DNA of 64,000 nucleotides from Lichenicola sp050954785 (GTDB lineage: Bacteria; Pseudomonadota; Alphaproteobacteria; Acetobacterales; Acetobacteraceae): assembly GCA_050954785.1 (NCBI GenBank), contig JBPBQO010000108.1:62001-126000 (forward strand), read 5' to 3'. The notes under the pieces are model-generated. The model saw only the letters and a program-made list of their open reading frames with translations, was not told where the DNA came from and searched no databases. Numbering within the stretch: the first letter of the stretch is position 1; each line of letters opens with the position of its first letter. Shown here one piece after another: positions 16,220 to 23,717 of the stretch. The translations under genes were made by a program, and so were the position numbers.

Positions 16220-17086
16220 GTGAGAAGCGCTGCCGTAATCGTGGGCTTGTGTCTGGCTCTTACGGGGTTTTCCGTTCCGACTCGTGCGCGGGCCGATGAG
16301 ATGGCCGGCATAGAAGCATTCCGTTCGGGCGCGTTCGCCGAAGCCTATCGTAGCTGGCACGACGCCTCGGATGCCGGCGATGCGCGTGCATCGCGATTTC
16401 TCGGTGTGATGTACGACACTGGCGAGGGTGTTCCTCAGGATCACCGTCAGGCGCTCGAATGGTATCGCAAGGCGGCCGATCGTGGCGACAAGGTCGCCAT
16501 GTTCAACGTGGCGGTGCTCTATGATGCGGGCGCCGACGGGGTGCCGAAAGATCGCCACGAAGCCGCTCGATGGTATGGGCACGCCGCTGAACGACACGAT
16601 GGCCGTGCGGAATACAACCTTGCTTTGATGCTGACGGCGGGCGATGGAATTCCGCGTGACCCCGTACGGGCGCAGCGGTTATTTGCCGACGCGGCACGGG
16701 ATGGGGTTGAGGCTGCATCGGCCCATCTTCGCCATCCGGTGCGGGTTGCCACGAACACCGTCCCGGCCGATCCGGAGGACGCGGCATTCGGGCAGGCGCA
16801 GCGTGCGCTGTTATCCAGGCAGCCACAGGAGAAGGCGGATGCGGCAGCCTTGTTCCGACGAGCAGCGGCTGGCCGCGGCCCAGCCGCTTCGCTGGCGCAA
16901 TACGATCTCGCCTGGTGTACCGAGAACGGGATCGGTACCCCTGTCGATCGGGAGCAGGCGTATCGCCTCTATCTCGAGGCTGCGGCTGGAACCAGCAATA
17001 TCGGCCTGCACCAGCTCGCGGAGGCGGGCGCGCTGCATGTGCGCGTGCAGATGCAGGGTTCGACTCTGGTCGGGCTGGCGCGCTGA
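16220..17086 (+). CDS. Exported Sel1-repeat protein
   Basis: A 288-residue protein with a signal peptide (AAVIVGLCLALTGFSVPTRARA) and at least three Sel1/TPR-like repeats. The units include ASRFLGVMYDTGEGVPQDHRQALEWYRKAA, AMFNVAVLYDAG..VPKDRHEAARWYGHAA and AEYNLALMLTAGDGIPRD, with another near 225-255 (AQYDLAWCTENGIGTPVD). Such proteins scaffold protein-protein contacts, here in the periplasm or cell envelope. GTG at 16220 was chosen because it begins the signal peptide; a TTG nine codons earlier is the alternative. It sits between envelope genes, which supports an envelope role. The partner is unknown. Confidence 0.85.
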   Translation: MRSAAVIVGLCLALTGFSVPTRARADEMAGIEAFRSGAFAEAYRSWHDASDAGDARASRFLGVMYDTGEGVPQDHRQALEWYRKAADRGDKVAMFNVAVLYDAGADGVPKDRHEAARWYGHAAERHDGRAEYNLALMLTAGDGIPRDPVRAQRLFADAARDGVEAASAHLRHPVRVATNTVPADPEDAAFGQAQRALLSRQPQEKADAAALFRRAAAGRGPAASLAQYDLAWCTENGIGTPVDREQAYRLYLEAAAGTSNIGLHQLAEAGALHVRVQMQGSTLVGLAR

Positions 17087-17108
17087 CTGTTCCCGGACTG
17101 CGATCTGA

Positions 17109-18287
17109 TCAGGGTCGCCAGCCATTTGGCGGCGTTGGGAACATGAGGTGGTCGCCGGGCTTGATCGTAGCAGGGTTGACCGCAGTCACCTCGGAGTAGG
17201 GCGGGGGCGTCATGCCGCGATAGACCTTGGCATACAGCTTGGGCAGCGTGTCGCCGGGCTCGGCAATCAACAGGAGGCTGGCTCCGGGAACCACAACCGT
17301 CGTCGGCGCGGGCGGTGCGATCTCGGTCGCGGTAATCGATGCGACAGGGGCGGCGGCGAACGGCGCGCCCGGCGCGGGGGTGCTCAACCGGATAGCAGGC
17401 TGTACTGCCGGCGTTGCGGTTGGCGGGGTGACCGTCGGCTGCACCATGACACGCCGTGACGGACTCGCAACGGTTCGGCTGGCAGGGGGTTCGGTGGATG
17501 GTGACGGGGCCAGGCGTGTCCTGGCTCCAGGTGCCTGAACCGCACGTTCCTGGACGGCAGGCGACAAGCCGAAACGCTCCAGACGAGCACCTGAAGGCAA
17601 CAGGCTTAGCAGGGGCACGTGCCGTTCGTAGGCGATGCCGATGACGACGAGCGCCACCAGAGCCACCACAGCCACGATAGAAAGGATGACAACCATGATC
17701 CTGACCCGGAGGCCGCGACGTGGCGTCTCGTCCGGCCAGGTCTCAGGTCCCTCGGGCCCGTCCAGCGAACCGTAGGTCGCCAGTAAGCCCGGCTCGTCGG
17801 TTTCCGCGACGAGGTGCAAGGGGTGCTTGAGACTGGCGTAGAGGTTGACGAGATGGTGGCTTTTCCAGGCCAGGGACAAATCGTCGATCGACGTGAACAG
17901 GAACTGGAGTCCGCCATGGACCGACGCAGCTTCTGCCGCGATTTCGAATTCCTGCAATGCTTCCAGCGACAACGCGTCCGCCTGGGCGACGACGATCAGA
18001 AGCCTTGTCGCCGCATCGGGCCGCGCCTCGTAAGCCCGGCCGACGACATCGCGTAGAAGCGCCGGGGTGCCGGTGGCAGCCGGGAAGCGGACAGGCTGGA
18101 GCCTGTTGCCCAGCGTCGCGCGGGTATGGGCCAACAGATCGCCGAGTGCCGTCGACGTCTGCACCGGCGACCCTATCAGCAGGATACCCGGGGCACCGGC
18201 AATCAACCGTTCCGCAGCGTCCTGGACCGAATTCGGTGGCTGAGTGGATGACCGTGGCATTTCGCTACGCAATCGGTCGTCCGGCAT
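17109..18287 (-). CDS. Membrane-anchored LysM protein with ExeA-like ATPase domain lacking ATP motifs
   Basis: A ~392-residue protein in three parts. The N-terminal ~190 residues resemble a GspA/ExeA-type AAA domain, but where a P-loop is expected it reads LLIGSPVQTSTALGD with no GKT/S. The Walker B position reads LLIVVAQADALSLEAL, lacking the usual DE. A single transmembrane helix follows (IMVVILSIVAVVALVALVVIG), then a long Pro/Ala/Thr-rich linker. The C-terminal LysM-like domain (LLLIAEPGDTLPKLYAKVY ... VNPATIKPGDHLMFP) should reach peptidoglycan. ATG at 18287 is used; a TTG nine codons earlier is possible. Function unknown; it looks like a structural or sensory link between cytoplasm and wall. 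Confidence 0.8.
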   Translation of the reverse strand: MPDDRLRSEMPRSSTQPPNSVQDAAERLIAGAPGILLIGSPVQTSTALGDLLAHTRATLGNRLQPVRFPAATGTPALLRDVVGRAYEARPDAATRLLIVVAQADALSLEALQEFEIAAEAASVHGGLQFLFTSIDDLSLAWKSHHLVNLYASLKHPLHLVAETDEPGLLATYGSLDGPEGPETWPDETPRRGLRVRIMVVILSIVAVVALVALVVIGIAYERHVPLLSLLPSGARLERFGLSPAVQERAVQAPGARTRLAPSPSTEPPASRTVASPSRRVMVQPTVTPPTATPAVQPAIRLSTPAPGAPFAAAPVASITATEIAPPAPTTVVVPGASLLLIAEPGDTLPKLYAKVYRGMTPPPYSEVTAVNPATIKPGDHLMFPTPPNGWRP

Positions 18288-18429
18288 CTGATTCAGGGTG
18301 GTGGCCGATGCCAAATGCCCGCTCCGGCCTAACGATTGGAAAAACGCTCAACGCCGTGAATTGACAACTATACCACGCGACCGTTGCCAGTTCGATCACG
18401 TTCCACGGCGTGGCCAGACTTCCGTTCGT

Positions 18430-18882
18430 CTATTGCACTGGGATCGACAGGCTCATGCCACCACCGGCACGATGACCGTTTTTCCGGTCATCGAGCGTCG
18501 AGCCGGGCGAGTAGCCGTCACCGGCAAAAGGTTTCGCACCACTATAGAAACTCGGGCTCACGCTCGTCTGGCCCTGAGCCGCCAGAGTCTGGGCATCCAG
18601 GCCCGGTGCGTCGAAATCCTCGTTCGGCAACGGCGCCGGCCGCAGCGCCTGGGCACGCGCCTGCCTGATCAGGCCAATCGTCGGGCCAGGCAAGCCAGGA
18701 TCGCTCACGCTTGCGCGGGGGTCGAGGCTGGTGGTCTCGAAGGTGGCCAGGGCACTTGGATCGAAGCTCGTCGCCTGCTGCGGCGATTGTGCCCGTCCGG
18801 TGTCGGCGGCATGAGCGTTCGCAATGCCAGCGGCCGAAAATGCCAGCAAGGCGGCAGGCATGATCCAGATGAACCGTCTCAC
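18430..18882 (-). CDS. Secreted hypothetical protein
   Basis: A 150-residue protein with a clear signal peptide (FIWIMPAALLAFSAAGIANAHA, cleavage near residue 25). The mature region is low-complexity and rich in Ser, Pro, Gly and Ala with no recognisable domain. A Gly-rich C-terminus ends in MSLSIPVQ. GTG at 18882 overlaps the stop of the NUDIX gene upstream (GTGA), so the two are probably translated together, although a functional link is not evident. I do not recognise the family. Confidence 0.7.
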   Translation of the reverse strand: MRRFIWIMPAALLAFSAAGIANAHAADTGRAQSPQQATSFDPSALATFETTSLDPRASVSDPGLPGPTIGLIRQARAQALRPAPLPNEDFDAPGLDAQTLAAQGQTSVSPSFYSGAKPFAGDGYSPGSTLDDRKNGHRAGGGMSLSIPVQ

Positions 18883-19499
18883 GTCGGGCTCCTCGACATC
18901 GTTGGGGATGGATCGGTGTAGAGGGGTGAACTGGCGTCCAGGCTGCTGCCCGGCATGCCGGGCAGCGTGCCTTCGCCGCGCGGGTCATCGGCCGGATTGC
19001 CGAACGGTGGCGGAAGCGGACCCTGGCCGATGCCGTGCCATGCATCGAGCGCCCAGCGCACGGTCGGAAAGGCGAGGTCGCCCCACGGGATGCCGGCCCA
19101 GTCGAACAGCCCGACTTCCAGGCTCTCGGTCCCGGCCTCGGCCACTGGATTATCCGGCTCGGTGAAACGGGCACGATAAATGATCTGGACCTGCCCGATC
19201 CGGCTGATGTCGTAGATTGCCAGGATGCCGTCGAGCGTTATCCGCGCACCGGCTTCCTCGAATGTCTCGCGAATCGCACCCTCGGCGGAGGTTTCGCCGA
19301 GCTCCAGGTAGCCGGCGGGGAGGGTCCAGAACCCTCGCCGTGGTTCGATCGCGCGACGGCAGAGCAATACCCGGCTCTCATGGACCACCACGGCCCCGAC
19401 GATAATTTTCGGGTTTTCATAAATCACATGGCCGCAGTCGAGACAGGAGAGCCTCTCCCGTTCGTCTTCCTCGGACTGAATGCGGGCGAAGCGCGACAT
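18879..19499 (-). CDS. NUDIX hydrolase with zinc-ribbon N-terminus
   Basis: A 206-residue protein. ATG at 19499 gives MSRFARIQSEEDERERLSC, followed by a short Cys-x2-Cys element (CLDCGHVIYENPK) of the zinc-ribbon type that precedes NUDIX domains in NudC-like and ADP-ribose pyrophosphatase-like proteins. The NUDIX box is complete: GYLELGETSAEGAIRETFEEAGA. A Pro/Gly-rich tail of ~50 residues follows the domain. It should cleave a nucleoside diphosphate derivative; the substrate is not known. A start 20 codons upstream is open but lacks family support. Confidence 0.92.
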   Translation of the reverse strand: MSRFARIQSEEDERERLSCLDCGHVIYENPKIIVGAVVVHESRVLLCRRAIEPRRGFWTLPAGYLELGETSAEGAIRETFEEAGARITLDGILAIYDISRIGQVQIIYRARFTEPDNPVAEAGTESLEVGLFDWAGIPWGDLAFPTVRWALDAWHGIGQGPLPPPFGNPADDPRGEGTLPGMPGSSLDASSPLYTDPSPTMSRSPT

Positions 19500-19827
19500 G
19501 GATTGACCGTGCGGGACTGCAATCCGCCGTTCAACCGAAATCGGCGTTCCGTAACCCAATGATTCCGAACGTGATCAGTTATGCAGAGATATCGAGCAGG
19601 CTCCCGCGTGGGCGGTTCTGCATTGCGGTCGTCATGGTCGCGGCAGGTGTGGCGATTGCCCGCGTGGATGCCGCTGCCGGCTCCGCAATCATGCGCGCCG
19701 GTGCGGCAGCCGGCCGGGCAGTGCCGGCCGGGGAGACGTTGAACGCGCCGAGGGAGGTGCTGGAAATCATGGCGGGACCAGACTGCCCCGCCATGATGAA
19801 GATCGTCTTAACGTGGTGTCGGATCGA
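19500..19827. other. Intergenic region between NUDIX and OYE genes
   Basis: About 330 bases with no gene I can support. A 71-codon minus-strand frame (19579-19794) is Ala/Pro/Thr-rich and its ATG lies inside the terminator stem described next, so it is probably not a gene. The promoter of the NUDIX gene should lie here. Confidence 0.45.
19766..19797 (-). terminator. Terminator hairpin after the OYE gene
   Basis: ATCATGGCGGG (19766-19776) and CCCGCCATGAT (19787-19797) form a perfect 11-bp stem with a 10-base loop, 31 bases beyond the stop codon of the flavin oxidoreductase. On the minus strand a short T-stretch follows the stem. This is the clearest rho-independent-like terminator in the window. 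Confidence 0.7.
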
Positions 19828-20949
19828 TCAGGCCAGCTCGCCCAGCGCGGCGGCCGTAAAATCCTGCAGCCCCCCGGTGTCGCCAGCATGGACCTTGGTT
19901 ACCCAGCACGGGTCGCTGAGCAGGGCACGGCCCACGGCGATCAGGTCGAACTCGGCGCGCTCCAGCCGCTGGATGAGATTGTCCAGTCCGACCGGTGTCG
20001 AGGTCTCGCCGGTGAAGGCGCCCATGAGATCGCCGGACAGGCCGACGGAACCCACGCTGATGGTTGCGGCTCCGGTAAGCTTCTTGGCCCATCCGGCGAA
20101 ATTCAGTCCCACACCACCGTCGATTTCCGGAAATTCCGGCTCCCAGAAGCGGCGCTGCGAGCAGTGCAGCACGTCCGCACCCGCCTCGACCAGCGGAACC
20201 AGCCAGTCGGCCATCGCCGCGGGGGTCTCGGCCAGCCGGGCCGTATAGTCCTGTTGTTTCCATTGGCTGAGCCGCAGGATGATCGGGTAGTCGGGGCCGA
20301 CCGCTGCCCGCATGCTTTTCACCAATTCGGCCGCAAAGCGCGACCGTTCCTTGAGGGTGGCGCCGCCGAAGCGGTCGACGCGCTCGTTGGTGCCGCTCCA
20401 GAAGAACTGGTCGAGCAGATACCCATGCGCGCCATGGATCTCGACGGTATCGAAACCGAGGCGCTTGGCGTCCGAAGCTGCCCGGCTGAAGGCGGCGATT
20501 GTATCGGCGATGGCTTCCTCGGTCATCGTTTCGCCGCGTGGCGCACCCGGGGCGAACATGCCGGACGGGCTTTCCACCGGATCCGCCGGGACCCATTCGG
20601 TCTGAAAACTTGCGATGGCGCCGACGTGCCAGAGTTGCGGACCCATCCTGCCGCCGGCTGCGTGGACCTGGTCGATCACCTGCTTCCAGCCATCGAGCGC
20701 GGCCTCGCCATGGAAGAACGGCACGCCCGGGTCGTTCCGGGCCGCCGGCCGGTCGACCACGGTGCCTTCCGACAGGATCAGCCCCACCTCGTTCTCGGCA
20801 CGGCGCCTGTAGTAGGCGGCGATGTTTGCGCCTGGAACGCCATCCGCTGCGAACGAGCGGGTCATCGGAGCCATGACGATCCGGTTCTTCAGGTGCAGCG
20901 ACTTGACCTGGAACGGTTCGAACAAGGAGTCGAGATGTTGAGCCGTCAT
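19828..20949 (-). CDS. NADH:flavin oxidoreductase, Old Yellow Enzyme family
   Basis: A 373-residue FMN-dependent ene-reductase (TIM barrel). It has LHLKNRIVMAPMTRSFA near the N-terminus, GPQLWHVGA, the family motif IHGAHGYLLDQFFW, NERVDRFGG and a C-terminal phosphate-binding region with SVGSVGLSGD and LIAVGRALLSDP. It would reduce electrophilic alkenes, quinones or nitro compounds. ATG at 20949 (MTAQHLDSLFEPF) was chosen; upstream in-frame Met codons lie in the promoter region. It is divergent from an HxlR-family regulator, a pairing typical of redox or electrophile stress control. Confidence 0.95.
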   Translation of the reverse strand: MTAQHLDSLFEPFQVKSLHLKNRIVMAPMTRSFAADGVPGANIAAYYRRRAENEVGLILSEGTVVDRPAARNDPGVPFFHGEAALDGWKQVIDQVHAAGGRMGPQLWHVGAIASFQTEWVPADPVESPSGMFAPGAPRGETMTEEAIADTIAAFSRAASDAKRLGFDTVEIHGAHGYLLDQFFWSGTNERVDRFGGATLKERSRFAAELVKSMRAAVGPDYPIILRLSQWKQQDYTARLAETPAAMADWLVPLVEAGADVLHCSQRRFWEPEFPEIDGGVGLNFAGWAKKLTGAATISVGSVGLSGDLMGAFTGETSTPVGLDNLIQRLERAEFDLIAVGRALLSDPCWVTKVHAGDTGGLQDFTAAALGELA

Positions 20950-21048
20950 GAAATTGTGCTCCATTTTCAATGGACGCATTAGTATACCCAAGATACCTAG
21001 GGTCAATGAGGCACTGCTGGGTGCCTAGGTGGCATCGAGGAAACCAAC
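20950..21048. promoter_or_regulatory. OYE/hxlR divergent control region
   Basis: The 99-base gap is locally AT-rich and contains two CCTAGG cores (20996-21001 and 21024-21029), 28 bases apart, in opposite overall orientation (ACCTAGGG and GCCTAGGT). An upstream AGTATACCCAAGATACC segment repeats ATACC. These are plausible binding sites for the adjacent HxlR protein, controlling both genes. Confidence 0.5.
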
Positions 21049-21420
21049 ATGTCCGTCGCGCAAGGCCACGTCTTCAAGGCAGGATGCGGAAGCCGGATGA
21101 TCCTGGATCAGATTGCGGACAAGTGGTCGATGCTGATCCTGTCCGTGCTCTGCACGCAGCCGCAGCGTTTCAATGCGATCAAGCGAAGTCTCGAAGGGGT
21201 GACCCAGAAGGCACTGACTCAGGCATTGCGTCGACTGGAGCGGAACGGCCTGGTGTCGCGGCGGGTCATTCCGATGTCGCCGGTGGCGGTCGAGTATGCG
21301 GTGACGCCGCTCGGTCGCACTCTCCAGCAGCCGTTCGCAGCGCTGTACTTATGGACTATCGATCACCTGTCCGACGTCGAACAGGCGCAACAGGCGTTCG
21401 ACCAGCTCCGCGATGCGTGA
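21049..21420 (+). CDS. HxlR-family transcriptional regulator
   Basis: A 123-residue winged-helix protein of the HxlR/YodB/HypR family. It shows the conserved N-terminal Cys13 (FKAGCGSRMILDQIADKWSMLIL), the recognition-helix region RFNAIKRSLEGVTQKALTQALRRLERNGLVSR and the wing VAVEYAVTPLG. Cys13 corresponds to the thiol that senses quinones or diamide in YodB-like members. Its divergent partner is an ene-reductase, so it is probably a redox-sensitive repressor of that gene. The regulatory role is inferred. Confidence 0.94.
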   Translation: MSVAQGHVFKAGCGSRMILDQIADKWSMLILSVLCTQPQRFNAIKRSLEGVTQKALTQALRRLERNGLVSRRVIPMSPVAVEYAVTPLGRTLQQPFAALYLWTIDHLSDVEQAQQAFDQLRDA

Positions 21421-21438
21421 GCTGGTCGGGACCTGTCT

Positions 21439-22668
21439 TCAGGTCGGCAGTGCGATCCCGCGCAGGGAGGTGAGCGCCTGGATGCCGGGAAGGGTCTTGC
21501 CCTCCAGCCATTCCAAAAAGGCGCCGCCTGCGGTCGATACGTAACTGAACTGGTCGACCACGCCGGCATGGCGTAGCGCCGAGACGGTGTCGCCGCCGCC
21601 GGCAACCGATCGCAACGTGCCTGCCTTGGTCAATGAAGCGACCGCGCGTGCCAGCGTGTTGGTGCCGACGTCGAACGGCGCGATCTCGAACGCGCCGAGC
21701 GGCCCGTTCCAGACCAGGGTGCGCAGCTTGGCGACTTCTTCCGCGAGATACGCCACGGTCAGCGGCCCGGCATCGAGGATCATGGTGTCGGACGGCACGG
21801 CGTCGATCGCCACGGTATCGTTGGCCGCGTTGGCCTTGAACTCGCGGGCAACGACCGCGTCCACCGGCAACAGGATGCGGCAGCCGCGTGCTTCCGCCTG
21901 GGCCATGATCGCTCGCGCAGTGTCGTGCATCTCGGCTTCCTGCAGCGACTTGCCGACCTCGACGCCTTTAGCCGCCAGGAAGGTGTTCGCCATTGCGCCA
22001 CCGATGATCAGCACGTCGACCTTGGCCAGGATGTTGCCGATCAGGTCGAGCTTGGTCGAGATCTTGGCGCCGCCGATCACCGCGCCGACCGGACGCTCGG
22101 GGTTTTCCAGCGCCAGCGTCAGGGCATCGAGCTCGGCCTGCATCAGCCGTCCCGCATGCGACGGCAGATGCCGCGCCACCCCTTCGGTCGAGGCATGCGC
22201 GCGATGGGCCGCCGAGAACGCATCGTTGACGTAGATGTCCGCGAGCTTCGACAGCGCCAGCGCCAGCGCGGGGTCGTTGGCTTCCTCGCCGGCATGGTAG
22301 CGGGTGTTTTCCAGCACCAGGACGTCGCCGTCCTTCAGCACCGCGACCGCTGCCTCCGCGTCCGGCCCGATGCAGTCATGGGCGAACATCACCGGATGGC
22401 CGAGCACCGCGGCGAGTGCGGCACTCACCGGTTCCAGCGACATCTCGGGCACGCGCTTGCCCTTGGGCCGGTCGAAATGGCTGACCACGATCACCCGCGC
22501 GCCCTTCTCGGACAGCTCGCGGATGGTGGGAGTCAGGCGCTCCAGGCGGGTGAGGTCGGTGATCTTCCCCTCCCGCACCGGAACGTTCAGGTCGGCACGC
22601 AGCAGCACACGCTTGCCGGCGCAGTCGATGTCGTCGATCGTCCGGAAGGACGCGGCTGCCGCGGTCAT
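21439..22668 (-). CDS. pgk: Phosphoglycerate kinase
   Basis: Catalyses the ATP-forming step 1,3-bisphosphoglycerate to 3-phosphoglycerate. The 409-residue protein has VLLRADLNVPV, the VVSHFDRPKG substrate motif, NDAFSAAHRAHAS, AVIGGAKISTK, GGAMANTFLAAKG, LVWNGPLGAFE and the ATP-site GGGDTVSALRHAG. ATG at 22668 lies two bases after the gap stop codon. The frame extends 19 codons upstream into gap, but that part has no family similarity. It is the last gene of the transketolase-like - gap - pgk operon. Confidence 0.97.
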   Translation of the reverse strand: MTAAAASFRTIDDIDCAGKRVLLRADLNVPVREGKITDLTRLERLTPTIRELSEKGARVIVVSHFDRPKGKRVPEMSLEPVSAALAAVLGHPVMFAHDCIGPDAEAAVAVLKDGDVLVLENTRYHAGEEANDPALALALSKLADIYVNDAFSAAHRAHASTEGVARHLPSHAGRLMQAELDALTLALENPERPVGAVIGGAKISTKLDLIGNILAKVDVLIIGGAMANTFLAAKGVEVGKSLQEAEMHDTARAIMAQAEARGCRILLPVDAVVAREFKANAANDTVAIDAVPSDTMILDAGPLTVAYLAEEVAKLRTLVWNGPLGAFEIAPFDVGTNTLARAVASLTKAGTLRSVAGGGDTVSALRHAGVVDQFSYVSTAGGAFLEWLEGKTLPGIQALTSLRGIALPT

Positions 22669-22670
22669 GA

Positions 22671-23693
22671 TCAGAGAGCTCCGAAAACCGCTGCGGTGTC
22701 GGCCATGCGGTTCGAGAAGCCCCACTCGTTATCATACCAGCCGCACACGCGAACCAGCTTGCCGCCATCGATCAGCGAGGTCTGGGTGGCGTCGAACGAG
22801 CATGACGCGAGCTGGTGGTTGAAGTCCGAGCTCACGCAGGGATCCGTCGAATAGACCACGATGCCCTTGAGCGGGCCGGACGCGGCGGCTTCCTTGAACA
22901 GGTCGTTCACCTCGGCGACCGAAGCCGGGATCCGGCCCGGTACGAAATCGAGCGACACCAGCGACACGTTCGGGGTCGGCACGCGGATCGCGGTGCCGTC
23001 CAGCTTGCCCTTGAGCTGCGGCAGCACCAGGCCGACCGCGCGGGCGGCGCCGGTGTTGGTCGGGATCATGTTGACGGCGGCGGCGCGGGCGCGATGCGGG
23101 TCCTTGTGCAGCGTGTCCACGGTGCGCTGGTCACCGGTGTAGGAGTGGATCGTGACCATGTAGCCGCGCTCGATGCCGAAGGCGGTGTCGAGGATCTTGG
23201 CCATCGGCGCCAGGCAGTTGGTGGTGCACGACGCGTTGGAGATGACGGTCATCTCGCTGGTGATGGTGTCGTGGTTGACGCCGAACACGATGGTCGCGTC
23301 CACGCCGTCGGCCGGGGCCGAGACCAGCACCTTGCGCGCGCCGGCGGTGATGAGCTGTGCCGCCGACTCTTTCTTGGTGAACAGGCCGGTGCATTCCATC
23401 GCCACGTCGACGCCCTGGTACGGCACCTTGGACGGGTCGCGCTCGGCCGACACCTTGATCGGCCCGTAGGTGCGGCCGTTCGCCTCGATCGTGATGGTGT
23501 CGCCTTCGGACGTCACCGTGCCGGGGAAGCGACCATGCACGCTGTCGTAGCGCAGCAGGTGGGCGTTGTCGGCGACCGAGCCGAGATCGTTGATCGCGAT
23601 CACCTCGACGTCCGTGCGTCCACTTTCGACGATGCCGCGCAGTACCAGGCGACCGATGCGGCCGAAGCCGTTGATGGCAAGCTTAACAGCCAT
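22671..23693 (-). CDS. gap: Glyceraldehyde-3-phosphate dehydrogenase
   Basis: A 340-residue type I GAPDH. It has the NAD site INGFGRIGR, catalytic Cys156 in NASCTTNC, the base His in VTIHSYTGDQ and the C-terminal WYDNEWGFSNRM. An Asp in AINDLG after the second strand suggests NAD preference. It is 24 bases downstream of the transketolase-like gene and two bases before pgk. It serves glycolysis, gluconeogenesis and the lower Entner-Doudoroff pathway. Confidence 0.98.
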   Translation of the reverse strand: MAVKLAINGFGRIGRLVLRGIVESGRTDVEVIAINDLGSVADNAHLLRYDSVHGRFPGTVTSEGDTITIEANGRTYGPIKVSAERDPSKVPYQGVDVAMECTGLFTKKESAAQLITAGARKVLVSAPADGVDATIVFGVNHDTITSEMTVISNASCTTNCLAPMAKILDTAFGIERGYMVTIHSYTGDQRTVDTLHKDPHRARAAAVNMIPTNTGAARAVGLVLPQLKGKLDGTAIRVPTPNVSLVSLDFVPGRIPASVAEVNDLFKEAAASGPLKGIVVYSTDPCVSSDFNHQLASCSFDATQTSLIDGGKLVRVCGWYDNEWGFSNRMADTAAVFGAL

Positions 23694-23717
23694 GAAGCTA
23701 GTCCTCTTTCTGAACAG

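Noticed and set aside
19579..19794. 71-codon minus-strand frame between the NUDIX and OYE genes
   Set aside because: Low-complexity Ala/Pro/Thr composition, and its ATG lies inside the OYE terminator stem.
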